Below are positions 10,651 through 23,084 of a DNA stretch of 64,000 nt, piece by piece. Numbering within the stretch: position 1 is the stretch's first letter; every line of letters starts with the position of its first letter. The notes under the pieces are model-generated. The model was given only the letters and a program-made list of their open reading frames with translations. It was not told the origin of the DNA and made no database searches. The DNA comes from Tragulus kanchil (taxonomy: Eukaryota; Chordata; Mammalia; Artiodactyla; Tragulidae). Position numbers and translations under genes: made by a program. Location: NCBI GenBank assembly GCA_022376925.1, contig JAIOJX010000005.1:161513001-161577000 (forward strand). Direction: 5' to 3'.

Positions 10651-12099
10651 GCTTTCGCCTATACTTCTGGTAGAAAGGAGATAAGCGCCTTTGATGGTGG
10701 TTCCTGTTTAAATTCTTGGGAGTTCTTCACACAACCCCGGTGCACAGCCTAGTCATACTCTGGTAGAGGAAGGGCCGAGGTGGTCCGTTTATGGGATCTG
10801 ATTCGTTGATTCACAGTGCACACGGTCCGATAGACACTGGGCGAAGGGGCCAGGAGGCGGATCTGGATTCTGTGTGGGATTCTGCAAACGGTCTTCGTTT
10901 GGCCAGCACGGAGACAGACAGACAAGCGCATGTGCACAGGGAGCCCACATGCCCTGAGTTCGGCAGACCCTGTGGGACAACACAGTGCCCGGGGTGGGCT
11001 GGGACAAAGCAGAGTCTTTGGGGTCGGAGCATTTGCCTCTGGTTCATTTGCCTCTGGTTCTCAGTTCTGCTCCTCACTAGCCATGCCATCTTGGGTAAAC
11101 TGTTTAGCCTCTTGGACCATTAGCCTCCTGGACCTTTAAAGTTTCTCTCCTTTCTTTGTTCTATTTAGTTTTTTTTTTTAATACAGCAAATTATGCAGAC
11201 ATTCAAAAAGTGTTTAAAGCACATATGCACAGAGACGCACAGTATTAGAAAATGCATACCCGTGTAACTAGGCCTGCTATTCTGACTTCTATGGCCTTCA
11301 TCTCTTTGTTTTACTTTATAGTTTTGCTGCCTAATTATCTACCCTTAAAAAAATATAGCTCCCTTCTGCCCTATTTTCTAAAAACTTTTTATTTTGACTA
11401 TTTTATTTTTTCTTTGGCTGTGCCCCAAGGTATGCGGGGATCTTAGTTCTAGGGATCATACCTGAATTCCCTGTAGTGGTTGCATGCAGTCTTAACTATT
11501 GGACTGCCAAGGAAGTCCCATCTTTCTGCCTACTTTTGACTTTCTATAAATGGAATTGCACATGTTCTTGAGCTGCCCTGGTCTCACAGTATGTTTTTAG
11601 GTTTCTTGCATATAGTTGGGTGGAGCTTTCTGTTATAAGAATCATATTTATTTCTCCACTGCACTGTTGCTGATGGTGCTTTCTGTTCCTCACTTTAAAA
11701 GCCTCTTACTTCCCAAGATCATGGCCATGTTCTCCTTTCCCTGGTGCTCAAAGGTGCCAACTGTCATAAATCCAAGTGCAGTTGCATGGGCGACTGCTTT
11801 GGGGTCTAGTCTCTTCCTCTTTGTCACTTTCAATCACCTTGTACCAGAGGACGCCTGTGGAGGCTGCAGAAGTTCGTGGGTGGGCTTGAGTTTTCCCAGG
11901 CTATTGAATTAGGGCTGTGGGTCAAAGGTGCCATGGTCACCAGGGGGCAAGGAGGCCGTGTCTAAAAGTGTGGAACCATTTAGGAAGCCTCGTCTGGATG
12001 GAGTGTCAATCAGCTAGCGACTCTGCAACACGGAGAGGGAGGATGTCCGAGGCTCGTGTGGTCAGGACACAGCTGGCCCCTGTCTCCACACTCAGTGAG

Positions 12100-12800
12100 G
12101 GGCTGGTGGCTCCAGCCCAGTCCACATGGTGATCCTTTCTAAAACCCCGTTTCTGCACAGGGACCCTGACCTATCCAGACGGCACCTGGCCAGCTGGGCA
12201 TCGTCACTGCTGTCTGCGCCCTGAGTCCAGACCTTCAGCGCACCTCTCAGCTGACCCTTTACTTCTCCTCCACTCCCGCCCAGGCCCCACACCCTTGTCT
12301 GATGACAGTCTCAGCTTGCTTATCTCTCTATGGCCCACCCCTCCATGGCGGCCAGAGGGCTCTTCTAAATCAAAGTGTGTCCGTCTCCTGCTCACAGCCT
12401 TCCCTGGCGCGCCGTCAATTTAGAAAAAAATCGGAAATCCCCACTACGTCCCCACGGCTGCAGGTCCTCCATCCTCCGGCCCTCACTCCCTCAGACCACC
12501 TGGCCTTCCTGAGAGGCCGCGTGCTTCCGTGGCCCCTTCTTACCCCCAGGGGCTTTGCACTGGCCCTTCCGCATGCATGCTCTTTCCTATATCCCCGGCT
12601 CACCCAGATTCCACAAAGTGGGCTGTATGAACAACACAGCATCCCCTCTCTCCTCCCAAGTGGCTCTGCTTGGCCCCTGCATTTCTCCCCACTGCACATC
12701 ACAAGTTACCTTTTCTTGCCTATTGCCTGTCTCTCTCAGGACAAGGGAAGGGGAGGGCAGAGGCATCCTCTCTTTGGTTTACCACCGAATCCTTAGCACT
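12100..12800 (-). repeat. L2 LINE fragment
   Basis: Antisense L2 3' region with gtgtccgtctcctgctcaca, ccaggggctttgcactggcc and a following ccctctctcctcccaagtgg block. Diverged and non-coding. Confidence 0.7.
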
Positions 12801-13332
12801 TGGATACCACGCCGGACATTGCAGGCATCCAATAAAAGGATAGAATAAAGGAGCAGGTGATTAAATGGCAACCTCTGATTTCAGGTCCAGCCCAGGGTTT
12901 TGTGCGCCATGCTGAGGGCACAAGCTGCAACAGAGGGAAGGACTCAGTACCTCGTCAGCCAGGATGGACTGAGTACCCACTTTTGGCCTAAGTGCAGACT
13001 GCCTCAGACACGCCCAACATTCAGCAAGGATCTGGACTTGGAGGCAAGTACGCACAAACCACAAAACCATCGGATTGGAGGAGGGCATCTTTTTGAAAAG
13101 TGGCCCCAATCTCCTCCGCTAGGACCTGCTGGGTCCACTGAGGGGTGACTCCTGATGGCTGGCAGCAGCAAGGGAAGACACCACCTGCCTGTCTGCCGCA
13201 GGAAGTGCGGAGCTCAGCCAGCAAGTCCTGAGCGAGAGGGATCCTGCAGGCTCAGTGTGGGGCAGGGGAGGGGAGTGTGATTACCTGCAGACAAGGGTTC
13301 TAGAGGGTGAGCATGCACCTTACGGGCCGTAC

Positions 13333-13461
13333 CTCGGCCGAACGGGGCCCAGATGACCCGGCGGATGGCCTGCACCCAGTCTTCCATGTCCCGCTGGGAG
13401 CTGGCCATGAGCAGGAGCGCCTCGGGGTTGGCTGGCACCTTCTCCCGCTCCCCAGCACCAC
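13333..13461 (-). CDS. ARHGAP22: ARHGAP22 exon: C-terminal part of PH domain
   Basis: This is the only coding exon I can name. Read on the minus strand, a pyrimidine-rich acceptor ending in CTGTCTTGCAG (AG at plus 13462-13463) opens 129 bases that close at a CGAG/GTACGG donor (GT at plus 13331-13332). Entry and exit are both phase 1, with 42 whole codons between, free of stops. The peptide includes [16 protein letters not shown] and then [16 protein letters not shown], the last strand and C-terminal helix of a PH domain with its conserved Trp. As I recall it, this is ARHGAP22 rather than ARHGAP24 or ARHGAP25. The family consists of GTPase-activating proteins for Rho-family GTPases (mainly Rac) with a PH domain ahead of a RhoGAP domain; the PH domain helps place the protein at membranes. 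The residues just before the donor are P-F-G-R, where I remember P-L-G-G in human. Neighbouring exons were not found in the window. Confidence 0.93.
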
Positions 13462-13819
13462 CTGCAAGACAGGGAGAACAGGCTTACTGCAGGCACCCCG
13501 CCGACACAGGCCGCCTGCCCCGCAGGCCTCTCTCAGCCGGGCACCAGGTGGCTTTCATTCCCTGGGGCGCGAGAAAGTGTCCCTCCAAAAACCACCCAGC
13601 GTCACTGTGCTTTTGGTTCTGCATTTGGAGGCCGTCTCTTCACACTTCACACGTCTGTTTGGGGGGCTCTCTTGAGTTTCTCTCCTAGCCTTCTTGGTTT
13701 TTTGTCTTCCATATTACTAAAATAATCCTATTAGGGGGAACAATGCAGATGTGACACCGGCCCAATGAAGTTCAGATGCCAGAGGAACTTTGCTATGTAT
13801 TTTGTTTCAATTGACTTTG

Positions 13820-14028
13820 TGTGTGTATTAGTCACTTCAGTCCGGTCTGACTCTCTGCGATCCTAGACTGTAGCCCGCCAGGCTTCTCTGTGCATGGGAG
13901 TCTCCAGGCAAGAATACCAGAGTGGGCGGCCATTCCCTTCTTCAGGGGATCTTCCCAACCCAGGGACTGAGCCCAGGTCTCCCACATTGCACGTGGATTC
14001 TTTACTGTCTGAGCCACCGGAGAAGCCC
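13820..14028 (-). repeat. Bov-tA/ART2A SINE
   Basis: Antisense element with gactgtagcccgccaggctt, aggcaagaataccagagtgg and a terminal tctgagccaccggagaagcc. Imperfect flanking repeats (aattgacttt near 13810, aatcaacttt near 14030) are probably the target-site duplication. Confidence 0.9.
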
Positions 14029-14160
14029 AAATCAACTTTACACATCTTCAATCCCCATTACATGTCTCTATGTGCTTTTAACATAGGTTTTGACATCACA
14101 GTCTGCTCTCCCCAGCCTGAAAATGAGGCCTGATTCTTCACATGTATTAAAGTTACAGAG

Positions 14161-14290
14161 AGAACTCCCTGGTGATCTAATGGTTAGAGCTCTGTGCTTT
14201 CACTGAGGCGGGCCTGGATTTAACCCCTCTTTGGAGAACTGACAGCCTGTAAACTGTGCAATGCCAGCCAAAAAAAAAATTTTTTTTTTT
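14161..14290 (+). repeat. CHR-type SINE with exact target-site duplication
   Basis: Starts agaactccctggtgatctaa and ends in an A run followed by a T run. It is flanked by the exact 11-base repeat AAGTTACAGAG at 14150-14160 and 14291-14301. Confidence 0.88.
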
Positions 14291-14877
14291 AAGTTACAGA
14301 GACTTAATATTAAGCCAGGCTGGAGCAACCACTCCAGAATTCTCCACCTGTCTCCACTCACAGCTAGACATTAGATTATCACTTAAAGGTAGAAGGATAG
14401 GAAAGCTCAGACAATTTTTTTTTTAATTTTTATTTTACTTTTTACTTTTACAGAGCTTTGTTGTTTACAGATACTCAGACAATTTTTGGATGAACTGAAT
14501 TTCCCTATAGTAGTTTCAGGGGTTCTTGAGCTTTCATGTGTAAACGAATTAATCTCTGAGATATTCCTAAAACAATTTATACTGAACTGAGGTCTATAAA
14601 GTACAGGGAATTCAAGCGATTTTCAAGAATAGTCTTATCTTTAAGCCTATCTCATAAGACATGTCATCATTACTTGCTAAGGTCCCAGAGTCTGAGACTC
14701 TAAAGAGACTCATCTGCTAATGAGCCCCAGGGACCCCTGTTTCCAAAAGACATGGGATACTGGAGAGCTGTGAGGCCAGGCTGTGCCTTGCTGGAGCCCG
14801 CCCCCACGCCCCCCTACCCCGGCGAAGAGAGCAGACAGGACTCAGTGCTTGCTGAGCGCTTGGGACCTGCCTTCCAG

Positions 14878-17027
14878 TGAACCACAGCATCTGTGCTCTC
14901 CTGGTGAACAAAGGTGACAGACACACCTGTCCTCCTAGGGTTCTTTCCTCTTCATAATGACCCTGAGCGAGGTACTGCTACTATCTGCACTGGACAGGCA
15001 AGGAAACTGAAGTGACCTCGGAATGTGTCTGGATGCACACAGGTAACACACGGCAGAGCCTGGGATTAAGTCCCCAGCTCTGGGTTCTGGTCCAGCCATT
15101 GTCTTGTCATTCCCCATGAATGAGGCAGCTGGCTCAGGCTGACAGTGGCCACAGCAAGGCCAGTGAGGCCTGGGGAGACCGAGGAAGCTCGTGTGAGGGC
15201 GGGAGCATGGGATAAGGTGCCTCCGTGCTGAGGCGGTACCACCCGTGAGGCCTGCAGGCAGGGTAGTGGGAAAGCAGGGTGAGAGGCCTGTGGAGCCTAA
15301 AGCTCAGGAGAGTGGTAGGCCAGGGTCCTGGGGTGCTTTCGAACCCCTCTCTACCCACACATGAGCCTGGCTCCACGTGGAGAGCAGGCAGCACGTGGAG
15401 AGCAGGGCTTCAGAGGTGGAGAGGAAGGGAGCTTGAACCAGAGACGGCAGACCCTGGAACCCAAGAGACAGTGTGGAAAACAAAGGCAGTAGCCACGGCC
15501 GGGGCAGCTGCCTAGTCATTCACAGGGCAAGGGCACTGCCACTTAGGACTCCGCACAGCACGGAGTACGAGGCCAGGCAGCCAGTGTGTTCCAATGGGAG
15601 ACCGTAAGCCAGGTACCACCAGGAAGCGTTTCTACGTATGCCTTTCTAGGAAAACATCCCAAAATCATTCAGAAGAAAAAGGACCCAGAGATCAATGACT
15701 CCAAGAATTGGTTTTGGTTACTTGTTTGCCCTAAATGAATATTCATGAATATTGCCCTAAATGTATCTAACTAGAGTTTCTCATTTTTTCAATTCTTTTT
15801 TCCTAAAGAGGGTTATCCATGTCATATAAGCTCAAAATCTGCATCTACCCTGCCCACAGGTGACCAGTGTCTCACGTCCAGCTCGCCTCTGCCCTGTTGC
15901 CCTCCTGGTGCTCTAAGCCTATGGATTTAACGTTTCAAGTACTTGGCGAAACAACAATTGTGAACCACAGCATCTGTGCTCTCCTGGTGAACAAAGGTGA
16001 CAGACACACCTGTCCTCCTAGGGTTCTTTCCTCTTCATAATGACCCTGAGCGAGGTACTGCTACTATCTGCACTGGACAGGCAAGGAAACTGAAGTGACC
16101 TCGGAATGTGTCTGGATGCACACAGGTAACACACGGCAGAGCCTGGGATTAAGTCCCCAGCTCTGGGTTCTGGTCCAGCCATTGTCTTGTCATTCCCCAT
16201 GAATGAGGCAGCTGGCTCAGGCTGACAGTGGCCACAGCAAGGCCAGTGAGGCCTGGGGAGACCGAGGAAGCTCGTGTGAGGGCGGGAGCATGGGATAAGG
16301 TGCCTCCGTGCTGAGGCGGTACCACCCGTGAGGCCTGCAGGCAGGGTAGTGGGAAAGCAGGGTGAGAGGCCTGTGGAGCCTAAAGCTCAGGAGAGTGGTA
16401 GGCCAGGGTCCTGGGGTGCTTTCGAACCCCTCTCTACCCACACATGAGCCTGGCTCCACGTGGAGAGCAGGCAGCACGTGGAGAGCAGGGCTTCAGAGGT
16501 GGAGAGGAAGGGAGCTTGAACCAGAGACGGCAGACCCTGGAACCCAAGAGACAGTGTGGAAAACAAAGGCAGTAGCCACGGCCGGGGCAGCTGCCTAGTC
16601 ATTCACAGGGCAAGGGCACTGCCACTTAGGACTCCGCACAGCACGGAGTACGAGGCCAGGCAGCCAGTGTGTTCCAATGGGAGACCGTAAGCCAGGTACC
16701 ACCAGGAAGCGTTTCTACGTATGCCTTTCTAGGAAAACATCCCAAAATCATTCAGAAGAAAAAGGACCCAGAGATCAATGACTCCAAGAATTGGTTTTGG
16801 TTACTTGTTTGCCCTAAATGAATATTCATGAATATTGCCCTAAATGTATCTAACTAGAGTTTCTCATTTTTTCAATTCTTTTTTCCTAAAGAGGGTTATC
16901 CATGTCATATAAGCTCAAAATCTGCATCTACCCTGCCCACAGGTGACCGGTGTCTCACGTCCAGCTCGCCTCTGCCCTGTTGCCCTCCTGGTGCTCTAAG
17001 CCTGTGGATTTAACGTTTCAAGTACTT
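14878..17027 (+). repeat. Tandem duplication 3 (1.07 kb x 2)
   Basis: Copy 1 is 14878-15944 and copy 2 is 15961-17027, at a constant offset of 1083. I saw only two base changes, A15866/G16949 and A15921/G17004, both near the right end. Sixteen bases (15945-15960) separate the copies. Confidence 0.97.
14950..15105 (-). repeat. MIR SINE fragment
   Basis: Antisense MIR-like sequence: caggcaaggaaactgaagtg, acacaggtaacacacggcag and agcctgggattaagtcccca. The second copy at about 16033-16188 is due to tandem duplication 3. Confidence 0.65.
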
Positions 17028-17369
17028 ATCAGGCGTGTGTGCTTATTTAAGCATATTTTTATGGAGTGTATTTAACTTCTAAGAAACTGCTACAAACTGT
17101 TCTCCCAAGTGACGGTACCACCTCACACAGCCACCAGCAGTGTTTGAGGGTTCGAGACCCTCCACTTCCTCACCCAACACTTGGTGCGGCCGGACTCTAC
17201 TTTTACTCCTTCTAATGGGTGTGTAGGGGGTAGCGTATCAGGTTCGAATTTGCATTTTTCAAATGACTAATGATGCTGGACATCATTTCATGTACTTAAT
17301 TACTGTCCACATGTCTTCTCTGGTGAAATACCCATTGAAATCTTTTATCTACTTTTTAAATATTTGTTT

Positions 17370-17561
17370 TGATTTATTTATTTGGCTGGGGCAGGTCTTA
17401 ATTGCAGCATGTGGGATCTTCGATCTTCATTGCAGCATGCGGGATAAAGATCCCAGCTAAAGAGCTGCAGCATATGGGATTCGTTCCCTGAGCAGGGATC
17501 AAACACAGGTCCCCTGCATTGGGATCTTGGAGTCTTGGCCACTGGACCACCAGGGAAGCCC
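17370..17561 (-). repeat. CHR-type SINE nested in L1
   Basis: Antisense CHR element with an internal repeat of ttgcagcatg, a ccctgagcagggatcaaaca B-box region and the ending ctggaccaccagggaagccc. Confidence 0.88.
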
Positions 17562-17644
17562 CTGTCCATTTTAAAAATCGGCTGTTCATTTTTCATTACT
17601 GAATTTTTTTTTTTTCTTTAACTTTGGCCTCTTTTATTGATTTT

Positions 17645-17868
17645 TTGTTTATTTATTTATTTTCTTCAGCCTGTGTGGGCCTCCCATCGCAGTGGCCTCT
17701 CTCCTTGCAGAGCTCCAGCTCTGGGCACATGCGCTCCAGAGCACTGACTCGTAACTGGACACACTGGTCCAGCTGCTCCGCGACACGTGGGATCTTCCTG
17801 GGCCAGGGATCGAACTGGTGTCCCTTGCACTGCAAGGACTCTTTACCCACTGGACCACCAGGGAAGCC
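17645..17868 (-). repeat. CHR-type SINE nested in L1
   Basis: Antisense long CHR subtype: ctgtgtgggcctcccatcgc, ggcacatgcgctccagagca and the ending ctggaccaccagggaagccc. Near-identical flanks CATTACTGAATTTT (about 17594) and CATTACTGAGTTTT (about 17870) mark the target-site duplication. Confidence 0.9.
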
Positions 17869-18787
17869 CCATTACTGAGTTTTGAGAGCTCTTTATATCT
17901 TCTGCATACAAGTTCTTTATCAGATATATGCTACAAATAGTTCTCCCTGTCTGTGCCTTTTCTTCTCCTTCTATTGACAGTGCCTTTCCAAGAGCGGAAG
18001 TGTTTAATTTGGATAAAGTTCAACTTATCAATTTTTTGTGGTTTTGTATCTAAGCAAACTTTGCTTAATCCAAGGTCATAAAAGTTTCCTCCTAGATTTT
18101 CTTCTAGAAGTTTCGTAATTTCAGGGTTTACATTGAGTCTATGAGTTTTTGTGTATGGTGCAGGCTAAGGCTTGGAATTCACCCTTTTATACATGGAGGT
18201 CCAGTTATTCCAGCACCATTTGTTGAACAGACTCTCCTTCCCCCACTGACTTGTGACCACACCATCTGCAAATAAAGACAGTTTCACTTCTCCCTTTCCA
18301 ATCTGAGTGCCTTTTATTTCTGTTTCCTGTCTAATCCTGACTAGAGCCCGAAATACAATGTCGAACAGAGGTGCTACAAGAAGACATCATATCTTATTCT
18401 TGATCTTATAGCAAAAACATTTCACTTTTCACCATTAAGTCTATCTGCTGCAGGTTTCTTGTTGATGTTTTTTCTCAGGTTGAGGAACTTCTATTTCCAG
18501 TTTGCTGGGGAGCTTATTTTTATTTTTTATTTTTTTAAAAAATGGATTTTGTCAAATGTTTTTTTCTTTACCTATTAAGAGACCACATTTTATCTTTGTA
18601 GCTTGCTTTTACAATTAATTATGTTGATAGATTTTCAAGTGTTTAACTAGCTCTGCATTCCTGAAATCCCAACTGTTCATGGTGTATCATCCTATTTATT
18701 ATTGCTGGGTTCAATTTACTAAAGCTTTGCTGAGAATTTTTCATCTATATGCACGAAGGATATTGGTAAGCTATTTTCTTTTCTTAT

Positions 18788-19000
18788 GGGCTTCTCAGGT
18801 GGGTCAGTGGTAAAGAATCTGCCTGCCAATGCAGGAGACACAGAAGACGTGGGTTCGATCCCTAGGTTGGAAAGATCCCCTGGAGGAGGAAATGGCAACC
18901 CACTCCAGTATTCTTGCTGGAAAATCCCATGGACAGAGGAAACTGGCATCCACGGAGTTGCAAAGAGTTGGACACAAGTGAGCATGCCCTGAGTTACTGC
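18788..19000 (+). repeat. Bov-tA/ART2A SINE nested in L1
   Basis: Sense element starting gggcttctcaggtgggtcag, with gggttcgatccctaggttgg, cactccagtattcttgctgg and gcaaagagttggacacaagt. Flanked by the exact 10-base repeat CTTTTCTTAT at 18778-18787 and 19001-19010. Confidence 0.92.
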
Positions 19001-19519
19001 CTTTTCTTATTTATTATCTTATTCATTGTCTATGCCTCTATCTTTTGTTACATATTTGTCTGATTTTGGTATCAGGGTAATGCTGGTTTCATAGAATAAG
19101 CTGGTACATATTCTCCTCTTTTTCAATATTTTTGGAAGAATTCGGGTAGAGTTGCCATTAAAAAATGAAGCCACCTAGACTTGGACTTTTCATTATGGGA
19201 ATGTTTTTAATAACCAATTAAATTTCTATAAAATATACACTTATCTCTTTTGAGCGAGCTTTGTAGTTTGTGTCTTTCAAGGAATTTATCTGTTTCATCT
19301 AAGTCACTGAATTATTGATAAAAAGCTGTTCAGAATATTCTCTTATTATCCTTTGAGTGTTTGAAGAACAGTGTCATGTCTCTTATTTCTATTATTGGTG
19401 ATTTGTGTCTTCTTCTTTTTTTTCCTGGTCAGTCCTGCTAGAGGCTTACTGATTTTATTTATCTCAAAAAAGAGAGTTTTGTTATACTGATTTTATATCT
19501 TTGTTTTCTGATAAGCAAA

Positions 19520-19710
19520 CATTGAAAGGGATAAAGAGTAAATATTTTAAGTTTTCAGGCCATACAGTCTCTTCCAAAACCACGTTCTCTGCTGTTGTAG
19601 TTAGAAAGCAGTCATGGCCAACACGTCAGTGAAGGGGTAGAGCTGTATTTGTGTAAAAATTTATTTTCAAAAAGTGGGGAGCCAGTCCACAGGTTGTAAT
19701 TTGCCAACTT
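19520..19710. repeat. MER-type hAT DNA transposon remnant
   Basis: Contains agtaaatattttaagttttc, aggccatacagtctcttcca, tgctgttgtagttagaaagc and a final caggttgtaatttgccaact, in the order found in a common non-autonomous mammalian DNA transposon. The exact family name is not certain. Confidence 0.6.
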
Positions 19711-20007
19711 GCATTGTATCTCATTAACTTACACTCTGATCTTTATCTTTATTTACTTTGTTTTTAACTTGGTCTTAATTTTCCAGTTTCTTACAGTGTT
19801 TAAGGTTACAATGGCCCCCTACGTACTGCTTTAGAGGCATGCACAAAATGGGTATGTTGTTTTTTCCATCTTTATTCAGCTCACAATGTCTTACCCTTTG
19901 GATTTCTTCTTTGACCTATGGGTTATTTAGAAATGTGTTATTTCCAAGTTTGGAAGGATTATCCAGAAATCTTTCTGCTACTGATTTCTAAGTTAACTCC
20001 ATTTCAT

Positions 20008-20120
20008 TTGGGGCTGTACTGCATGCCGTGTGAGATCTTAGTTCCCCGACCAGGGACTGAACCAGTGCCCCCAGTAGTGAAAGTGTGCAGTCCTAATCAC
20101 TGAGCTGCCAGGAAATTCCC
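20008..20120 (-). repeat. CHR-type SINE fragment nested in L1
   Basis: Antisense 5' part of a CHR element: gtgagatcttagttccccga, ccagggactgaaccagtgcc and the ending gagctgccaggaaattccc. Confidence 0.85.
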
Positions 20121-20944
20121 ATGAATACGGTCTACCTTGCTAAGCATTCTGTGTCCACAGAGAAAAATTATTCCTGGGTGGTTGGCTTCAAGTGTTCTAT
20201 AAATTAAATCTAGTTGTTGACCTTGATAAAAGTGTTTTTTTTTCCCCATATTCTTACTGATTTTCTGTCTCTGCGTTCTTGCATATTTTGTTTCTGAGAC
20301 TTATTTGGTGGGTTCAGAGTTCTCAGTATAGAGCAAACTATCCCCCACTGCTGAGAGAAAATCCTTCTGTTCATTCTATGCAGTGCCCTAGGCATCATGA
20401 GGTTTTCCCATGTGGCAGACAGGAGGAGGCCCTCTTCCCTGCACAGCGTCATAGAGCTCAACAGGGCCTCACCCTTCCCAGTGCTCCTTCCACGGCCCCA
20501 GGGACTTTTCTCACACTCCTGTGCAAGACACGATGAGCCCCCAGGGGAGTTTCTTCTCTGAGCAGCACTTTCCTCCTTGCTGTCCTATTCTGAACACTTG
20601 AGATGCTTTGTTCTCCTCAGCTGTCTCTTTAACTCAAGGAGCCCACTGGGCTCCACCTGGGTTTCCCCTTCCTGCATCACAGCCTGAAAACTTTCCCAGG
20701 GCAGTGAGCGAGGGCACAGCGTAGGACTCACTTCCTTTATTTCCCATCTCTTGTGAGGGGTGGATGTCAACAGGTCTTCAGTACCTACTGTCTTCAAAGT
20801 ATCTTGAAAAACATTGTTTCGTATTATTTGTCTTTTGGGGGGATTGCTTTAGATGGAAGAGTAAATCAGTCCCCATTGCTTCATCTTATCTAGAAGCAAA
20901 AGTCCATGACCACGTCTAAGAGCCCACTATCTGTAAAAAACACC

Positions 20945-21115
20945 GTACAAGACATTTAACACAGGTGGTCATATCTAACCTTCATTAATTGTATGGGAAG
21001 CCAAGGTACTACTGACCCCATTTTACAGATGAAGAAACTGAGGCTTGGAGAAGTTAAACATGTAGTTTGCAGACAAACAAGTGGAGGCGCCAGGATTCAA
21101 ACCCAGATTTGTTCC
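20945..21115 (-). repeat. MIR SINE fragment
   Basis: Well-kept antisense MIR core: ccccattttacagatgaaga, aactgaggcttggagaagtt and ggattcaaacccagatttgt. Confidence 0.85.
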
Positions 21116-21649
21116 ACTAATAAACTTGTTTTTTGAAATAATAAACCTTTATGTTAGTGGAGGGGCATGCAAGGAAGATACAATAGGTAATCAAAGCAAA
21201 GATTAGGATTCTCTACAGTATTCAGCTGTGTACGCTTACCTTTTATCTTACAGTATTCTGCTGTGTACACTTGCTTAGGAAAGATTAGCTTTAGTCAAGA
21301 AAAAAAAAAAATTCTAACTAAATATTTCTGGAAGAAATGCATCATGAAAGACGAGGGTATTTTGTTACTGGTTTTTCCCTTTGCCTTTTTCAGCCAGTCT
21401 GTATGGGCACTGTGTTTCCAACCCATCCCGCCACCCACCCCAGGCGTCTGAGGCCCTGGTGAATAGTGCTGAGAGTCTGACCGGGGCCAGTGCTCAGTTC
21501 CACCAGGTGGAGTGCAGGGGCTTAACTTCCCCAGATGTCAGGCACACACCTGTAGGGTGAAGAAAATCAGGGTGTCTACCTTTTCAGAAAAGAAATGAGC
21601 TGTTCCCCTAGCAGACCACCTAACATCTCTAAATGTCCACTTTTGTTAT

Positions 21650-21925
21650 CATGCTCAAAACCAGCATGGAGCAGAGTTTCTCCACCTCGTCACTGGTGAC
21701 ATTTGGGATACCTCTACCCTAGGGTGGGGGTGGCTGTCTTGTGCAGAGCAGGCTGTGAAGCCACGCCCCCGGCCTCTACCCACTAGATGCCAGTAGCAGT
21801 CACTCTCTCTCCCGGGTGAGGCAACCAAAACTGTCTCCACGTGTTGTCAAACATTCTTTGGGGGGCAAGGCTGCCCCCAGTTGACAAGCACTGATATGCA
21901 GCAGTGAGATCCAGACCTCTTCTGT
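21650..21925. repeat. hAT-Charlie-like DNA transposon
   Basis: A non-autonomous hAT-like element: one end reads agtttctccacctcgtcact, the other ccagttgacaagcactg, and the interior has cggcctctacccactagatg and a caaccaaaactgtctccacg block. The second copy at about 22778-23045 is due to tandem duplication 4. Confidence 0.65.
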
Positions 21926-21959
21926 GTCTAAATGACGACGATCCTGCAGCTGTAGGATG

Positions 21960-22460
21960 TCCCACAGGCACACATGGCTTGACTGAAAATCATCACTGCC
22001 TCGCCCAGCACGCCCGCTCCCTCTGTGCCCCACCTCAGTGCTGGGCAACCAGGTGCCCCGAGCAGAAAGCTGGGAGTCACCTGGCTTTTTCCCTCTCCTC
22101 GTCCCCATCCTGACCCATTCGCTCCCGGGTGACCTCGTTCAGTCTGAGCTTTAACTACACAGATGACTTCCAGATTCACTGTTTCCTTGCCCTCCAAACC
22201 CCGCTGTGTCTCCATCTGATAGCTCCACGGAGACACCGCCAGGCCTCTCCCACTTACCAAACAGAAACTCCATCCTTCTAGTGACCTAACTGAAAACCAG
22301 ACACACCCTCAGCTCCACTTGGTCTCATATCCATTCCTATGAGCAAATTCTACTGGCCCCTCCTTCAAGACATGGTCAAGATGTGACCATGTATCACTGG
22401 TCCACCCCGTTGGAAACACCATCAGTTCTCCTCTGGACTACTGACTTGGTCTCTAGCCGC
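21960..22460 (-). repeat. L2 LINE fragment, copy 1
   Basis: Antisense L2 ORF2 region: aaagctgggagtcacctggc, a dense pyrimidine stretch, and ctccttcaagacatggtcaa. Cut at the duplication junction. Confidence 0.7.
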
Positions 22461-23084
22461 CTCTGGTGTCATGAAAGACGAGGTATTTTGTTACTGGTTT
22501 CCTTTGCCTTTCAGCCAGTCTGTATGGGCACTGTGTTTCCAACCCATCCCGCCACCCACCCCAGGCGTCTGAGGCCCTGGTGAATAGTGCTGAGAGTCTG
22601 ACCGGGGCCAGTGCTCAGTTCCACCAGGTGGAGTGCAGGGGCTTAACTTCCCCAGATGTCAGGCACACACCTGTAGGGTGAAGAAAATCAGGGTGTCTAC
22701 CTTTTCAGAAAAGAAATGAGCTGTTCCCCTAGCAGACCACCTAACATCTCTAAATGTCCACTTTTGTTATCATGCTCAAAACCAGCATGGAGCAGAGTTT
22801 CTCCACCTCGTCACTGGTGACATTTGGGATACCTCTACCCTAGGGTGGGGGTGGCTGTCTTGTGCAGAGCAGGCTGTGAAGCCACGCCCCCGGCCTCTAC
22901 CCACTAGATGCCAGTAGCAGTCACTCTCTCCCCGGGTGAGGCAACCAAAACTGTCTCCACGTGTTGTCAAACATTCTTTGGGGGGCAAGGCTGCCCCCAG
23001 TTGACAAGCACTGATATGCAGCAGTGAGATCCAGACCTCTTCTGTGTCTAAATGACGACGATCCTGCAGCTGTAGGATGTCCCA

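Larger units (their letters stand above)
9634..11742 (+). repeat. Tandem duplication 2 (about 1.05 kb x 2)
   Basis: Copy 1 is 9634-10650 and copy 2 is 10659-11742. The offset is 1025 at the left end and 1092 after about 10830, because copy 2 holds about 67 extra, scrambled bases at roughly 10729-10830, close to the junction. The rest is nearly identical, with one changed T/A run near 10073/11166. Confidence 0.97.
17030..20260 (-). repeat. Long L1 LINE, antisense, with nested SINEs
   Basis: The sequence follows antisense L1 from its 3' UTR into ORF2: the cagccaccagcagtgtttga block, tttcatgtacttaattactg, ttgagagctctttatatctt, ttccagcaccatttgttgaa, atgttgatagattttcaagt, and the ggtatcagggtaatgctggt block near 19070. 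It is broken by SINEs at about 17370, 17645, 18788 and 20008 and perhaps by a DNA transposon near 19530. The L1 may begin before 17030, inside duplication 3. No intact frame remains. Confidence 0.85.
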
